Shown piece by piece: positions 52,738 through 64,000 of a stretch of DNA of 64,000 bases. Source of the stretch: Chlorella sorokiniana (lineage: Eukaryota > Chlorophyta > Trebouxiophyceae > Chlorellales > Chlorellaceae); the NCBI GenBank assembly GCA_025917655.1, contig CP084614.1:186001-250000 (forward strand). Reading direction: 5' to 3'. Position 1 is the first letter of the stretch, and the number at the start of each line of letters is the position of its first letter. A program made the position numbers and the translations under genes. The notes beneath the pieces are model-generated. The model made no database searches and was not told the DNA's origin. It saw nothing but the letters and a program-made list of their open reading frames with translations.

Positions 52738-53682
52738 TCACAGCTTGCCAGCCAGGTCGATGGCCGTCCGAGCCCCCAGCTTCACCACGGCTGCCAGCGC
52801 CTCGGGCGGCGACAGCTCCCGCAGGCGCTGCAGCGCCATCACGTCTGGCACGGCGGGGGCGCCCTCCACCTCCCGCTGCTCATCCCGCATGGCCCTCACC
52901 GCCCGCCGCACCTGCGCAGGCAAGAATCACGGCAACAAGCTTGCAATGCTGCTCGCCAGCAAGCCGGCCCGGGCCTCGCACTGCAGGCTTGGACGGGCAT
53001 GCGGCGAGGGCTGCAACGCCTGCGGGCGAGCAAACCTCTGGCGCCGCCTCTGCCAGCCCTCCTTCCCGCATCTCCCGCAGCTGCTCGTTGCACACGTCTG
53101 TGAGCGCGTCCTGGAGGCCCGCCGCGACGGCGGCCGACAGGGCCGCGGCGCCACGGCAGCGACCGCACACCGAGCCCAGAAGCCGGCCCGGAGCGCCGGC
53201 GCCAGCAGCGATGGCCGCGTGCGGTGTTGCGGCGCCAGGCTGCGCAGCTGCGCTGCGTGCCGCTCCTCGCGCTGCTGAAAGGCCGCCAGGTCTGGCCGGC
53301 GCCCCAGCACCGCCTGCTGCCCTCTGTACAGCGCCGCCGTCGCTTCCTGCGAGGCTCAACCAGCCGGGTTGAGACACAAACAATCGTAGCGTTGCGATGT
53401 CAGTGCGCAAAGAAGACTTGCCTCTGCTGCTAGGTCGGCACGCAAGATGCGCTGCAGGGCAGGCTGCCGTGGCCGTGCCGTGGCAGCCCCGGTGCCGCTG
53501 GTGCCGCCGCCATGGGCAGCGCTCCTCCTGGGCTCTGCTGCTCCACATCCCGCACTCTCATCGACATCAGGGTGCCGTTCCCCAGCGTAGGTGCTTGCAT
53601 AGCGGCGCAGCGCGAAAGCAAGAGCGGCACTCGGCTCGCTGCCATACAGCAGCAGCGATGGCAGGTTGCGTGCAGCGAGCAT
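52738..53682 (-). CDS. Divergent COQ7-like protein (5-demethoxyubiquinone hydroxylase family)
   Basis: COQ7 is a mitochondrial di-iron hydroxylase of ubiquinone synthesis. Exons 53422-53682, 53036-53346 and 52738-52911 give 248 aa if one base is restored at 53175-53177. The first 75 residues (MLAARNLPSLLLYGSEPSAA, Arg/Ser-rich) suit a mitochondrial presequence. The COQ7 core follows: ILRADLAAEEATAALYRGQ, AVLGRRPDLAAF, the E-x-x-H motif in REERHAAQL, RTRPSLLAPALRAGFW, a third helix ending NEQLREM, a fourth helix MRDEQREVEG and the typical end AVVKLGARTAIDLAGKL. Ligand positions in helices 3 and 4 appear changed (Glu to Gln/Asp, His to Val). The first intron has a GC donor. Confidence 0.8.
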
Positions 53683-53887
53683 CTTGCGGTCGATAGGTAA
53701 ACACTAGAAAGTGAGGTTTGAGCGGCAAATTGTTAATCTGCTGGAATGCTACGCTTCCATGCTCCGTCACTTGCGCATCGTGCTCGCTTGCAGCGAGCGA
53801 TCAATCCGCAGTGCTATCGACTGTGCTGTCCAAGCTGCAGTCGGCGTGCGCATTCGCCCAGGCGCGGTCAACGCAGAGTGTCGAGAG
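53683..53887. promoter_or_regulatory. Short divergent region between COQ7-like and IFT46-like genes
   Basis: Only about 200 bases separate the two starts, so promoter elements are probably shared or overlap coding or UTR sequence. Confidence 0.5.
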
Positions 53888-55052
53888 ATGGAGCCGGACG
53901 AGCTCCTGGCCCTCGTAGACGGCTATGAGCTGCCCCATCCACCCGAGATGCCCATGGAGGTTCAGCACGAGTCGGTGCCCGCGGTGGGGGAGCCAAACAG
54001 CTTTGCGGCGCCGTCCAGCCACGGCCAGCCCGACCCACAGGGCTGGACAGTGTCTGGCGAGCCAGCAGCGCTGCAGCCGGACCCAGCCATCCGTGCGCTG
54101 CACCTGCGGCACGACCACAGGCAACAGGGGCAAGGTGGCGCCGGCCAGGGCGCAGCGCTGGGCTGGGTGGCAGACCCTGCCACCGAGGCGTCGCGTCTGG
54201 ATGCGTGGGTTGACGAAGTCGAAGCTCTGCACCAGGCGCGCCCCCTGCTCCATTGCTTGCCGCCACCACACCGTGAAGCACAGGGTTATGGATCACGCTG
54301 CGTAGGAACGGGCAAGAATGCTGCCGAGCACATGAAAGCAAGCCGACCGAGAGACGCAGCACCAAGCCGTGCCAGCTGCTCCCCGTTCTCCCCACCGCAT
54401 CATGCAGGCTGATGCCGCGGCCGCAGCTCTGGCGCCGGACCTTCCCGACCTGGAGGCGCTCATGCAGGAGTGGTCCCCCGCCATGCAGGCCCACATCGCC
54501 GCCAGCCCGCTGCCAGACCCGCGGCAGGTGAGGGGCTCGATTGGGAAAAGGAAAAGGAGTACCCAGTTTTTGGGTGTGTCGAGTAAAGAAAGGAATTGAT
54601 CTTACTTTTTGGAATTGATCTTACTTGATTAAATTGATGAGCGGAATTTCCCGTGGGGCATCCACCGCTCCCCTTTGCCCTGCGGGCCCGCCTCCCTGCC
54701 GCCAGCTCGCGAAGACCGCAGCCCGGCACATGCGTGTGCCATCTCAAGCCACCAACCGAGCCCGACCAAAGGCCCCATGCTAGCAATCTTCAGGTGCATC
54801 CTTCGCCTTCCCTGGTCCTCCTTTCCTGCCACAGCAGGACGTTGATCTGGCCACCTATGCGCGCTTGTGCTGCTCCATGCTGGACTTGGCGCCGCCGCGG
54901 GGACCCCTGGCCAAGCGGGGCTGGCCCACTGCCTGCACGCCCTCTTTGCGCTCTACCTGGAGTTCCGCTACAACCCCGCCTTCCAGCACCGCCACGTGTT
55001 TGGCGGCGGCAGCGGCGACGGCGCGGCAGCGGAGCAGCCTGGGCTGGTGTGA
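53888..55052 (+). CDS. IFT46: Intraflagellar transport protein 46-like (IFT-B)
   Basis: IFT46 is a core IFT-B subunit needed to bring outer dynein arms into cilia. From MEPDELLALVDGYELPHPPE the order of IFT46 landmarks is kept: ESVPAVGEPNSF (family: IPAVGDIDAF), LQPDPAIRALHLR (SDPTVLxLQLR), RLDAWVDEVEALHQARP, DLPDLEALMQEWSPAM (PDIExLMQEWPPE), DVDLATYARLCCSMLDL, then ALFALYLEFRYNPAFQ and an extra Gly/Ala tail. Later exons: about 54416-54527 and 54838-55052. The intron between the first block and 54416 is not settled, and the upstream start is uncertain because known IFT46 proteins have more N-terminal sequence. One missing G in 54917-54920 breaks the frame before the LYLEF motif. Confidence 0.8.
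54592..54626 (+). repeat. 16-base direct repeat in an IFT46 intron
   Basis: GGAATTGATCTTACTT occurs at 54592-54607 and again at 54611-54626, in an AT-rich patch of the intron 54528-54837. Confidence 0.85.
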
Positions 55053-55291
55053 TGCAGCCACGGCTTGCTGGCGCGGAGGCCGCCGCTTTGAAGGCTCCAT
55101 GCTTGGCGTGGTGGCTTTGCAACAGTTCACTGGTCAAGAGTTTGTAGGTTTGGAGACAGAAAGAATGGGTGGCTGGTTCTCGGGCTCGCAGGCGCTCAGT
55201 GCTGGTGATCGGTCTGCAATGCAACCGGCAGCTGCGGCGGCAAAGCACTGGCAGCCAGGGCTTCTGCGCAGCCCCTGCCCAGGCGTCGGCG

Positions 55292-58200
55292 TCAGCCCTC
55301 CACCCCCACCGCCGCGAGCTCCGCCTCGCCGCCGCGCCGCCGCTGCGTGATGGCCTGAGGCAGGTGGGAGGGCGCCGCCGCCGCTTCGCTGCCCTCCTCC
55401 GAGACAAGCAGCGCGGAGCCGGCAGGGTCGAGCAGGCTGCCGTCGCTGTCGCCGCCGCCCAGGCGAGAGGTTCCTGCGAGGTTCCAGGGGGATTGGAGGG
55501 GCAGCCAGGAGTCGGATTTGGCCACCACCTCCAAGAATGCAGCCCGTGTTCTCTGCGCCCGCAACTGAGCAGCCAGCCACTGCCTCGGCAACCGCCTGGG
55601 CCCCGCCGGCGCCCCCTCCCATCCAAGCTGGAGCGCAACCGCCTGTTCCTGTGCCACCGCTCATCGCTGCTGGAGCCCTTCCCCTCCCCGGTCCCTGCCT
55701 GGCTCATCCGCCGTGGGTCACTGCTCGTCGCAGCTGGAGCGCGCCCCCCCCCACCCACCCACCCCCACACACACACACACACATTCCCTGCCTGGCTCAC
55801 CCGCCGTAGGGTCGTACGGCGCAAAGGGCACAAAGGGCAGGGTGCGGCGCAGCGCACGCGCCTCCCCCTCGTCCACCAGCCCCAGGTTGGCCTTGCGCCC
55901 CAGCGCCAGCCGCGCGTTGTCTGCAGCACACGCGGTTGGTGTGTGGTGGGGCGGGAAGGGCGGTGAGGCAAGGGCACACGCACTTGGAGAGGGAAGCGGG
56001 GGAGGGAGGCCTGCGCAAGCCGGCCCGCAGCAGGGGGCAGCTGGCTGGGGCCCTTGGGCAGTAGGGTGGCTTGCGTATCGGCGATTGCTCCGCAGCGAAC
56101 GGTGCGCTGGCCCGCCGTGCACGCAGCTCAGCAACCCCTCCCAATCTTCTGTAGCCAGCCGAAAGGCACGGGGCGGCAATGCCGACACAAGCAGCGTGGC
56201 CCACCTGTGATAATGTCCTTGCGCGTGATCATGCCCGACACGAGCGGGTGGGGGGCCCACAAACAGGTGGCGCAGCCCCATCGTGCGGAACAGCCTGCGG
56301 CAGTGATGGGAAGAGCAGAATGAAATAAACGGGCCGGTGGGGGAGGGACGTGGAAGCCGGCAAGAAGGTGGTCCTGGAGGCCCGAAGCTAGGCGGCCTGG
56401 CCCCAAGCGCAGCCCCCTGATACCGCCCTGCCTCCCGCCGCCGGCTCGCTTGCCCCTCCCGCCCTGCCGCCCTCCCCGCTCAGCACGGCACGCAGCAGCT
56501 TGGCGGCGACGCACCTGTACCCCCGCCCCAGGCTGGCCTCCTCATTGACCACAAAGGGCGCCCGCTGCATGAAGGGCCGCAGGTCCAGCAGGCAGTCGAA
56601 GTCGGAGGGGGCCAGGAGGAGATGACGGCCTCCTGGTCCTCCCGCACCCGGATCTGCAAGGGGGTATGTGTGGGTGGGTGGGTGGGTGGGTGGGTAGGCG
56701 GGGGGTGGGTGCGACGGCGGGGGCGGGGGGCGCAGCTGAACAACTGAACAGGTGTGTGGATATGTGTGTGCGCGTGGTGGTGTGAGGAGGTAATGGGGGG
56801 ATGGAGCGTGGCGGTGTGGTGGTTCTCGCGGTAGGGTGGGTTCAGGTGTGAGTGAAGTGAGCCAAGCGACAGCGCAGGGGGAGGAGAAGCCACGGGAGCA
56901 CGGCCGCCGGGACGGCTCGGCTCGAGCCTGTCCAATTCGCAGCGGGCGAGCGAGCCGAGTGCGCCGCCGTGGGCAGCGACGCGCCGTCGCCGCATCATCA
57001 GGGGGCCCACCTTGAGAGGTATCTGCTCCATCTCCTCCACCGCTTGCAGCCGCTCCGCCTGCGTGCGCGGCACGTGCTGCCGCTCGCTGCAGTGAATGGC
57101 AGGGCGCAGGCAAGGGGACGGGGCGGTGTTGCAGAGGGAGGAGGACACCCGGCAGTGCGAGCAAGCAAGCGCTCTCCAGCCCCACCTCCCTACCCACCCA
57201 CACATCCACCCAAAACTTCTTCCTACTACAAGAGAACGCAGGCTTTCGGGCGAGCGCCCCCCATCCCCAAGCAGCAAGCACTCACTCCAACTGCGTCGCA
57301 GCCGCCGCCGCCACGTAGTCTGCCGAGCCGTTTGCCAGCACCGGCCGCCCGGGCCCATGGCTGCCGCCGCCCTCCACGCTGCCGCCGCCACTGCCGCCGG
57401 GCAGGGCTGCCACATCGCCGGGCTCTATGAAGCCGCGGCGTGACCGCAGCAGGCACAGCAGGGTGGAGCGCAGCACCACACCATGCAGCTCAAAGGGCTC
57501 GCCTGCGGGGACAGGAAGCAGGGAGGAAGGTGCGCGGTACTGCGCACAGTTGCGTAGCATGCCGGTGGATGCAGCACAGCTGTGGTGGCGGGCAAAGAGA
57601 TAAGACAGATGGGGCGATCGTCGGGCCGGAGGGCAAGCAGCGAAAGGGCAAGAGGCAAGTGAAGTGCAAAATGGAAATGCTGGCAAGAGGGTGCTACGCG
57701 CTGAACAGAGGAACTGCCCCACGCAATAACCAAGCAGCCGGCAGGTGGGCGCAGCAAGGCTGGTGCGACAGGCGCACCGCTGGTGCCCAGCGCCTTTTCC
57801 ACCTCCGGCGTGACGGGGAAGGCCTGCGGGGGTGGGGCGCCACGTCAGCCATGTCAGCATGAGCGCAAAGCTTGACCGCCATGCCAGCAGCAGCATGCAG
57901 GTGAAACTTACAGCCATGAGCTGGCATGCTGCCGCATTCGGACAGCACCCCCCCCGCACCCCCTCCCCATCAGGATCCCTTTGCGGCTCTTGATACTGCT
58001 GTGCAACACCCGTGCAGATGAGACCAGTAGCAAGCGCAATTGCGCCGCCGACCTGCCCCGTCGCTCTTTGCCCCCTTCTTTGCCGCCCCGCCCTGTCGCC
58101 GTTATTCCCTTAGCAACACCCCCTTTACCCCCCGCCCTCCACACACACATAGCCCCCCTCACCTGGTGGCTGCACATGCGCAGCGCGTCGACGAGGCGGC

Positions 58201-61200
58201 GCACTGGCACCACCGGGGCAGCGCCAGCAGGGAGGTGGTCATCAGCTCGCTCACGCTAAGCTTGTCGTCAATCATCTGCGGGGTTGACAGGGTTGCAGGA
58301 GAAAGGGGGGGTGAGAAGTCAAAGGGGAGGAAGGGCGAGGAGGGTGGGCGCTGGGGTCAAGGCGGGGGCTGGGTCGGCATTGGCAGCACCCTCGGGGCCA
58401 CCAGCCGCCCCAGCCGCCCTGGTTCTCCTAGCGCAGCTGCCTGGCAGCTGCGCGGCAGCCGCCCACCTGCTGGTGCACATCCAGCGCTGGTTCGTCGAGC
58501 ACGGGTGCCCCCGCAGGCGCACATGCGTGTCGTCAATGCCCACACCGTAACGATCGCCTACAATCTGCACAGCGTTCAGGGGAGCAGTTGCTGTGTTTGG
58601 GAAGAGGAGCCGACAGTGTGCAAGTGGCCATTCGACAGCAGGCCCCTGCAAAGCTGTGCAGGGGAAGGCACAAGGGGCATGCTTGCGATGGTGGAAGTTG
58701 GAAGGATAGGGCATGCACGGCAGGCAGGATGGCAAAGAAGCAGGGCTGGCTGGTGTGCGGGGTGAGAGGCGTGGGGGTGGGTGGCGATGTGGGGGTGGGG
58801 GTGGGGGTGTCGGGGTGTGGGTGGGTGGGTGGGTGAGGGGGGGGCTTGCGACTGCAGTATATGAAGAACTGCAAACCTTGGCGAAGAAGACTGTGAGCAT
58901 GAGCGGCACGATGAGCTGCAGCGCCCCCGTGGTCTCCATGACCTGCGGAGGGCAGGCAGAAAGAAACGAATGGTGGAGGGGTGTTGTGCGCGCGCGTTGA
59001 GCAAGGGATAGCTGGCCATTCGCTGGAAGGATGTGGTGGGGCCTGCACATGCAGCAGTCTTGCGGTCTCGCATCGTATGGCTGCTACTTATGCCAAGCTG
59101 TAGTTTGCCTCTACGCATTGATGGAAGGCTGGAGCGCAGTTCCACACGCAGCACTCAGGACGAAACAGACTCTCAAAGCCGCTGGCCACAACCCCCACCC
59201 CTTGGCCCCCAAAGCCGCACAACCGCTACCCCGACCTCCCCACTCACCCCCACTCACCATGACAGTCGTGGTCATCGTCATTCGCGTGCTGCCGCCAAGG
59301 AAGGCCGCAGCGCCTGCAGAGCAGGCAGGCCAAGCACCGCGGGACTCTGCCCAACACGCCGCATCATGTCAAGCCCAACCCCAGCATCAGCACACAGCCC
59401 ATGCCCTTGCAAAAAACAACAGCTCCAAACAGGTGGTGAACCAAGGCAAAGGAGGGAGTCGTTGCTGCGCCATGTGCCTTGCAGGAACTCACCGATGACG
59501 GAGTAGCCTGAGAGGCTGACGGGCAGGCTGCTGCCGGCGGAGTGCACCGCCCACGCCACAAAGCGCCCCACGAGGCGCCCGCCTGCGGCGCCGACCGCCA
59601 GCGACGGCACAAACATGCCTGCTCTCCGTTGGGGGACATTGGTGGGGGAGGGGGCGAGGGAGGCAGGGTTGGGGGCAAGAAGGAGGCTTGGTGGAGGGAG
59701 GGGGCGATCGAGGCAGGGTTTGGGGCAAACAAGGAGGGAAACGGCACACTTGTGCCCCACCACGGCCCAAGGTGGCTGCTTACAAGACGGTGCTCATCAG
59801 CTGACGCAGCAATGGGGGGACAGACCACGGGAACCCAAGCAGCTCCCAAACGCCAGGGAGCTGCTCATCCGCTGTGCAGGCAAGCGGCGCCGAGGTGCAC
59901 GGCTGCGCACCGGTCGATTCCCGCAGTTCCCTGCATACCCACAGGCACACGCAGGGCCGCACACGCCCACCCCCCACCCGTGGATGCGCCCACGCCATTT
60001 GTCCAGCACATGATGGCGAAGCAGAGGAGGAAGAAGGGCAGGGTTGCGGCCAGCGGAAACTCCCATGCGGGCCTACGGGGCGGGGGGGGCGGGCGGGGGA
60101 GGGGGCCAGGGCAGGGGGATGGGCGGGGGAGCTAGGACAGAATGCTGCTGACGCCACTCGTGGCCCAGGGAGCAAAGCACACACGTGCAGACCGCAGCAG
60201 GCAGCCAGGAAGGCTGGCCAGCCGGGCTGAGCGCCCGTCCCACACCATACGTCGCTCCCGCGCAAGGCCTCAGACCAGCGTCGTGCCTGATTCGGCTGTC
60301 ACGATGAGCTGCAGCCACGCCACCCCCTGCCGCTCACCTGGCCTCCGGCAGGGGTTCTCCCAGGTGCATTATGAGTCGTAGTGCCTGGCTGAGCGGTACA
60401 AGGAAGAGCTGCCCGTGGGAGGAGTAGGTGCCGTTGGGGCACCACAGCTGCGGGAAGTGCTCCAGGGCGGTACCGGCGGTACCGCCCGTGGCGCCGCCCC
60501 GCCAGGAAGTCCAGGTTCTTGTCCTCGTCGGCTTCCAGGTACTGCAGGTCGTCCTGCGGTACGTAGAAGTACCAGGGGGAGGGGGGACACAAGGGGAAGG
60601 CGTGCCGTGGGGGGGTGCAACGGCAGGCGGGGCGGGGTTGGGCGAGGGGCCAGCAACAGCGGGAGGGGGCCAGGAAGCCTCCTTGGCTCCCTAAGTGGCT
60701 CCCCAAGTGTGTTTCACCCCCTCTCCCTTTTGGAGGCCTGGCTGCGCCGCACCGGGGGAGGGCAGGGGGCGGCAGGGGCTGCTCCAAGCCATGACGAACC
60801 AGAGGGAGGCGGTGACAAAGGAGAGGCAGACAACCTCGGCCAGCCGCTTTAGCGGGGAGCTGCAGGTGAGGGCGGGCGAGCAGCAGCTGCCGCGCGTCAG
60901 GGCACAGTCGAGGAAATGCCAGGTGATTGTACAAGTTTGCGTTGGTGGTATGGTGGTGGGTGAAGGGGTGAAGGTGTGTGTGTGTGGCAGGGGGCGGGGG
61001 TGGGGAGGGCGCGCCAGTGCAAGGAAAGCTGAAGGCTGGCAGGGGCCACCGGGGGTCAAGCAGCAGGCCGCCGCGGACACAGCGTTCATGCTCCCCCACA
61101 ACCCCCTGCCCCCAGAAGCAGGCCTGCCAGCTGGGTGTGCAGCAGCCACCCACCGGAAGGGGATGTGGCGGTGCCGAAACTGCGTGATGCGCACGTTGAG

Positions 61201-64000
61201 GTGGATGAACAGCGCGCCCAGCAGGCCTCCCAGCGCGCCTGGCAAAGGGACGAACAACAAAAAGGCTGAAACTGCGATGGGAGCACTCAAGTCAAGCAGG
61301 GCTGTGCCCCCACCACCACCACCCACCACCCCTTCAAAATCTCACCCCTCCTCCCAAAGCACGGACCCCCCCCGCCTCCCCCTCCGGCCCGCCTCTTCCA
61401 CCCATCCCACCCCGGGCACTTCACTGCCACACCAAACCGCAGGTCGCTCACCGATGCAGCAGAAGATGGGCACATCCCACACGTGATAGAACATCTGGGA
61501 GCCATATGAGGCGAAGTTATCCTCGTACAGGCCTGGAAAAGAAACGGGGGTTGATTATGGAGATTGCAGCGTGTGTGTGGGCAGCGGCGTGCGGGCACAA
61601 GGGACGAACAAGCTCCGCAGCGTGGGTGGCAGGGCACCGGGCAGCTGGGCAGCAAGGCAGCATGACACGCCACAAACCCAGGCTTCCAACCTCCCAAACA
61701 ACCCCCCCTTCCTCCCCCTCCCCCCACTGGGGTGCCATCTTTTCTGGCAGGGCGCACCAAAGTCGCGGAAGCGACCAAACTTGGTGGCCATGAGGCGGCC
61801 GGGTGGTCCTTGGCGTCCGCCAGGATGTGCAGGGTGAGCACGCCCACGCAGGTTGCCAGGAAGCCGCGCCAGAAGATGGAGGTGGAGTAGAAGGAAACGC
61901 CCTCCTCGATGCAGAACAGCAGGCCGCCTGCCAAAAGGGGGGGGGGGGATGTGGGAGGCTGAATCCAAGGTTGCGGAGCCCCAGCCCCTTTCCCTGCTCA
62001 CGGCACCCTCAGTCCCTGAGCGGAACAAGGGGAATCCCCAGCGAAGCGCACCGATGGGCGCGGCAAACGCCGTGGCCACGCCCGCGGCGGTGCCGATGGC
62101 GGCAAAGTCGCGGTGGTCGGCGGCGTTGCGGAAGTGGCCGCCCAGCGCCCGGGGAGCCTTCACCTTGCGCCGCCAGCGCAGCCACTGCAGGCGGGGGAGA
62201 GGGGGATGGGCAGTGAGTCAAGCGCTGGAGTGGTTGCAGCCACTTCCAGAGTTAAACCATCCAATAAACCATCCAGGCATACGTCAGCAGCATGTTCCGG
62301 CAGCGCAGAGCCCGCATGGGCCCCGCCTTCCGGCCTCAGCGCCAAGGCTCCCGTCCCACCTGAGTGAGCGACTGGGATCCCATGCCGCCAATGCCGCCGC
62401 CCACGATGCCGCCGCCGTGCACAAACGGGCCCTCCTTGCCTGGCCGGAAGGGGGCAGCAGCGCGTTGTTGCTGAGGAGGCCTGGTGAGGAGGCAGCTGCT
62501 GCCTGCGGCTTGCCCATACTCCGCCTGCCCCCCGCCGCAGGCTCTTCACACTGCCTGCACAAGCGGCAGGTGCAGCATGCCGCGATCCCGACCCAGCCGC
62601 CGCCGTAAAACATGGCCATGCCTCAGCCGGTGGTGACCCAGCCAGAGTCTGAACTTGGGGTTGCGATGACGGCCATCCCAGCTGTTTCCTGAGCAGCGTT
62701 TCAGCACACGCGTTCGCTCACCCGCGATGAGGCCGGCCGCGATGCTGAAGCAGATGCCGCTGAGCTTGGTCACCAGGCAGCGCATGGTCAGCAGGCCGCG
62801 GATGTGCACCCCGTTCAGGTAGGTCTTCACCTCTGGGATGCCGCTGCCCGCCGCCAGCGGCTCCACAAAGCTGCGGTGGGTGCAAGCAGTTACAGGGAGC
62901 AGTTACAATGAAACCAAAGCAGCGGCGGGTGCATGCACAGGGAAGCGTTCACAACAAACATCACAGCAGCGGCGGAGCGCAGTCAAAGCAGGAGCAAAAC
63001 ACAAGCGCCCAGGGAACGAGGATCACAGGGTTGAGGCTCGGGGACGAGAGGGGATCTGGTTTGGGGCCAGCCAGGCGCGAGGGGGCGGCGAGCACCCGGC
63101 GAGCGGCGCTTGCGTGCGGGTGGGGTGGCAGCCCCCCAGCCCACCACCCCTCACCTGACCAGCCCACCCGCCACGAGCGCAAACGAGAGGCTGATGCCCA
63201 CATGTGTGAGGTACGGCGACAGGAAGCCGCCTGCGGGGAAGCAACCGGGCGATGAAGGCACCCAGCAGGGCAGCTTGGTGGCAGCTGGCCCCTCGAGCGG
63301 CAGTCGACTGGTTGCTGCCCCGGCCAAGCAGCCCTGATCTTGCCAAGCAGCCGCCGGTGCGACCCACGAGGCAAGGCCGCGCACCCGACTCCGCCACCGC
63401 CGCCCGCACAGCGCTGAACTTGAAGCTGTTCATCGCATCGATGCCCCAGTCCACCAGGAAAGCCAGCACGCCCATCACGGCGCCTATGAGAATCGACAGC
63501 AGCCACTTCCACGTCTCTGCGCGCAGATAGGCCGCGGCGGCAGAGTGGGGGGAGCGGGTGGTAACGGCGCGACGCATCTCAGGAAAGTGGAAGACGTGTA
63601 CAAGCAAAAGTCCAGGCACGTCTGGTGCGCGACGTGATTGCACGCCACTGCGGGCGCTGCGCACAGCAACCAGGAGCAGAGAAGGAGACGAGCAGAACCG
63701 CCATCGCCCCCTCACCCCTCACCCCACCACCACACACGCACACCCACACCCCCGCAGTTGCACCCCCAAGAACACACACACACACACACACACACACGCG
63801 CAACAACGCACGCCAGCACGCACACACACACACCGCCACCACACCCACCCACCCACCCACCCACCCGCCGTTGCGTAGTCGTGTTCCGAGCGGTGCACAG
63901 CAAACTCCCGCTGGATGTCGTTCTCCTGCGGGAGCAGCAGGGTGCAGCGCCTTCTGTGCGACACACGGCCGGCTGTGTGTTCGATTGGCGGCGACGGCAG
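55292..64000 (-). CDS. CLC-type Cl-/H+ exchanger with CBS domains (5' end outside window)
   Basis: Voltage-gated chloride/proton antiporter of an endomembrane or vacuole. About 23 exons from 63865-63925 to the stop at 55292; main ones 63385-63516, 63155-63230, 62722-62870, 62360-62439, 62052-62184, 61758-61927, 61452-61532, 61154-61238, 60717-60859, 60338-60553, 59978-60072, 59493-59618, 59258-59313, 58877-58942, 58467-58564, 58163-58275, 57778-57823, 57286-57502, 57011-57086, 56515-56653, 56205-56294, 55801-55920, 55292-55473. Filter motifs in order: GSGIPEVKTYLNG, GKEGPFVHGGG, GMFVPSLAVGAAGGRLVG. The Glu of GKEGP (gate) and of CIEEGVSFYS (proton Glu) are present, and the filter has Ser, not the Pro of plant nitrate CLCs. 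Two CBS halves follow (MTTSLLALP, MITRKDIIT). Frame breaks at G/C runs, e.g. 58508-58512. The N-terminal exon(s) lie beyond 64000. Confidence 0.93.
56664..56700. repeat. TGGG tandem repeat in a CLC intron
   Basis: A run of TGGG units on the + strand in the intron 56654-57010 of the CLC gene. Non-coding. Confidence 0.8.
58766..58851. repeat. G-rich tract in a CLC intron
   Basis: Dense GGGGGTG and GGGT units on the + strand inside the intron 58565-58876. It could form a quadruplex on the strand opposite the mRNA sense. Confidence 0.7.
63720..63866. repeat. CA microsatellite and CCCA repeats in a CLC intron
   Basis: CA runs around 63770-63800 followed by a CCCA tetranucleotide run to 63864, inside the intron next to the first visible CLC exon. 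Confidence 0.85.

Noticed and set aside
55134-55664. A separate gene at the 3' end of the CLC gene
   Set aside because: The last exon joins the CBS2 exon in phase (DPTAG then TSRLGGG) and ends in a stop, so it is taken as the CLC C-terminus.

Overview
This window reads as nuclear DNA of a GC-rich green alga (Chlorophyta; gene content fits a chlorellalean or other trebouxiophyte, but that rank is an inference). The genes are packed with short GT-AG introns whose 3' ends are C-rich, coding exons are very GC-rich with long Ala/Gly/Gln/Pro runs, and the products are plant or algal types: a starch-granule protein of the ESV1/LESV family, a plant-type COX6B with an acidic N-terminal extension, and an MS1/MMD1-type PHD-finger protein. 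I see no prokaryotic operon, rRNA, tRNA, transposon or CRISPR array.

Layout, left to right: (1) <1-9789 (+), a large chromatin-type protein, cut at its 5' end, with six Cys-rich knuckles, three Tudor-like repeats, an MMD1-like core and a C-terminal PHD finger. (2) 10590-13543 (-), an unrecognised Ala/Gln-rich protein. (3) 14394-24350 (+), a SERCA/ECA-type P2A Ca2+-ATPase in 30 exons, sharing an 850-bp divergent promoter region with gene 2. (4) 24890-28973 (-), an ESV1/LESV-like tryptophan-repeat starch protein. (5) 30147-38413 (-), a very large unrecognised helical-repeat protein. (6) 39336-40396 (-), an intronless type II membrane sulfotransferase. (7) 41427-44367 (-), a secreted protein with a hedgehog/intein-type Hint domain. 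(8) 45272-46756 (+), COX6B. (9) 47076-50301 (-), a CAP10/GT90 glycosyltransferase. (10) 50730-51435 (-), a small Gly-rich membrane protein. (11) 52034-52547 (+), a 73-aa single-pass membrane protein. (12) 52738-53682 (-), a divergent COQ7-like protein. (13) about 53888-55052 (+), IFT46-like. (14) 55292->64000 (-), a CLC chloride/proton exchanger, cut at its 5' end.

The neighbours do not form a pathway. They cover chromatin, Ca2+ and Cl- transport, starch, respiration and ubiquinone, glycosylation or sulfation, and cilia. Genes alternate between convergent pairs with short gaps and divergent pairs with shared upstream regions.

An important caveat is that many conserved reading frames need a single base restored, nearly always one G/C missing from a short G/C homopolymer. 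I treat these as probable assembly errors, not pseudogenes. Exon coordinates were derived by eye from splice consensus, phase continuity and family conservation and may be off by a few bases.
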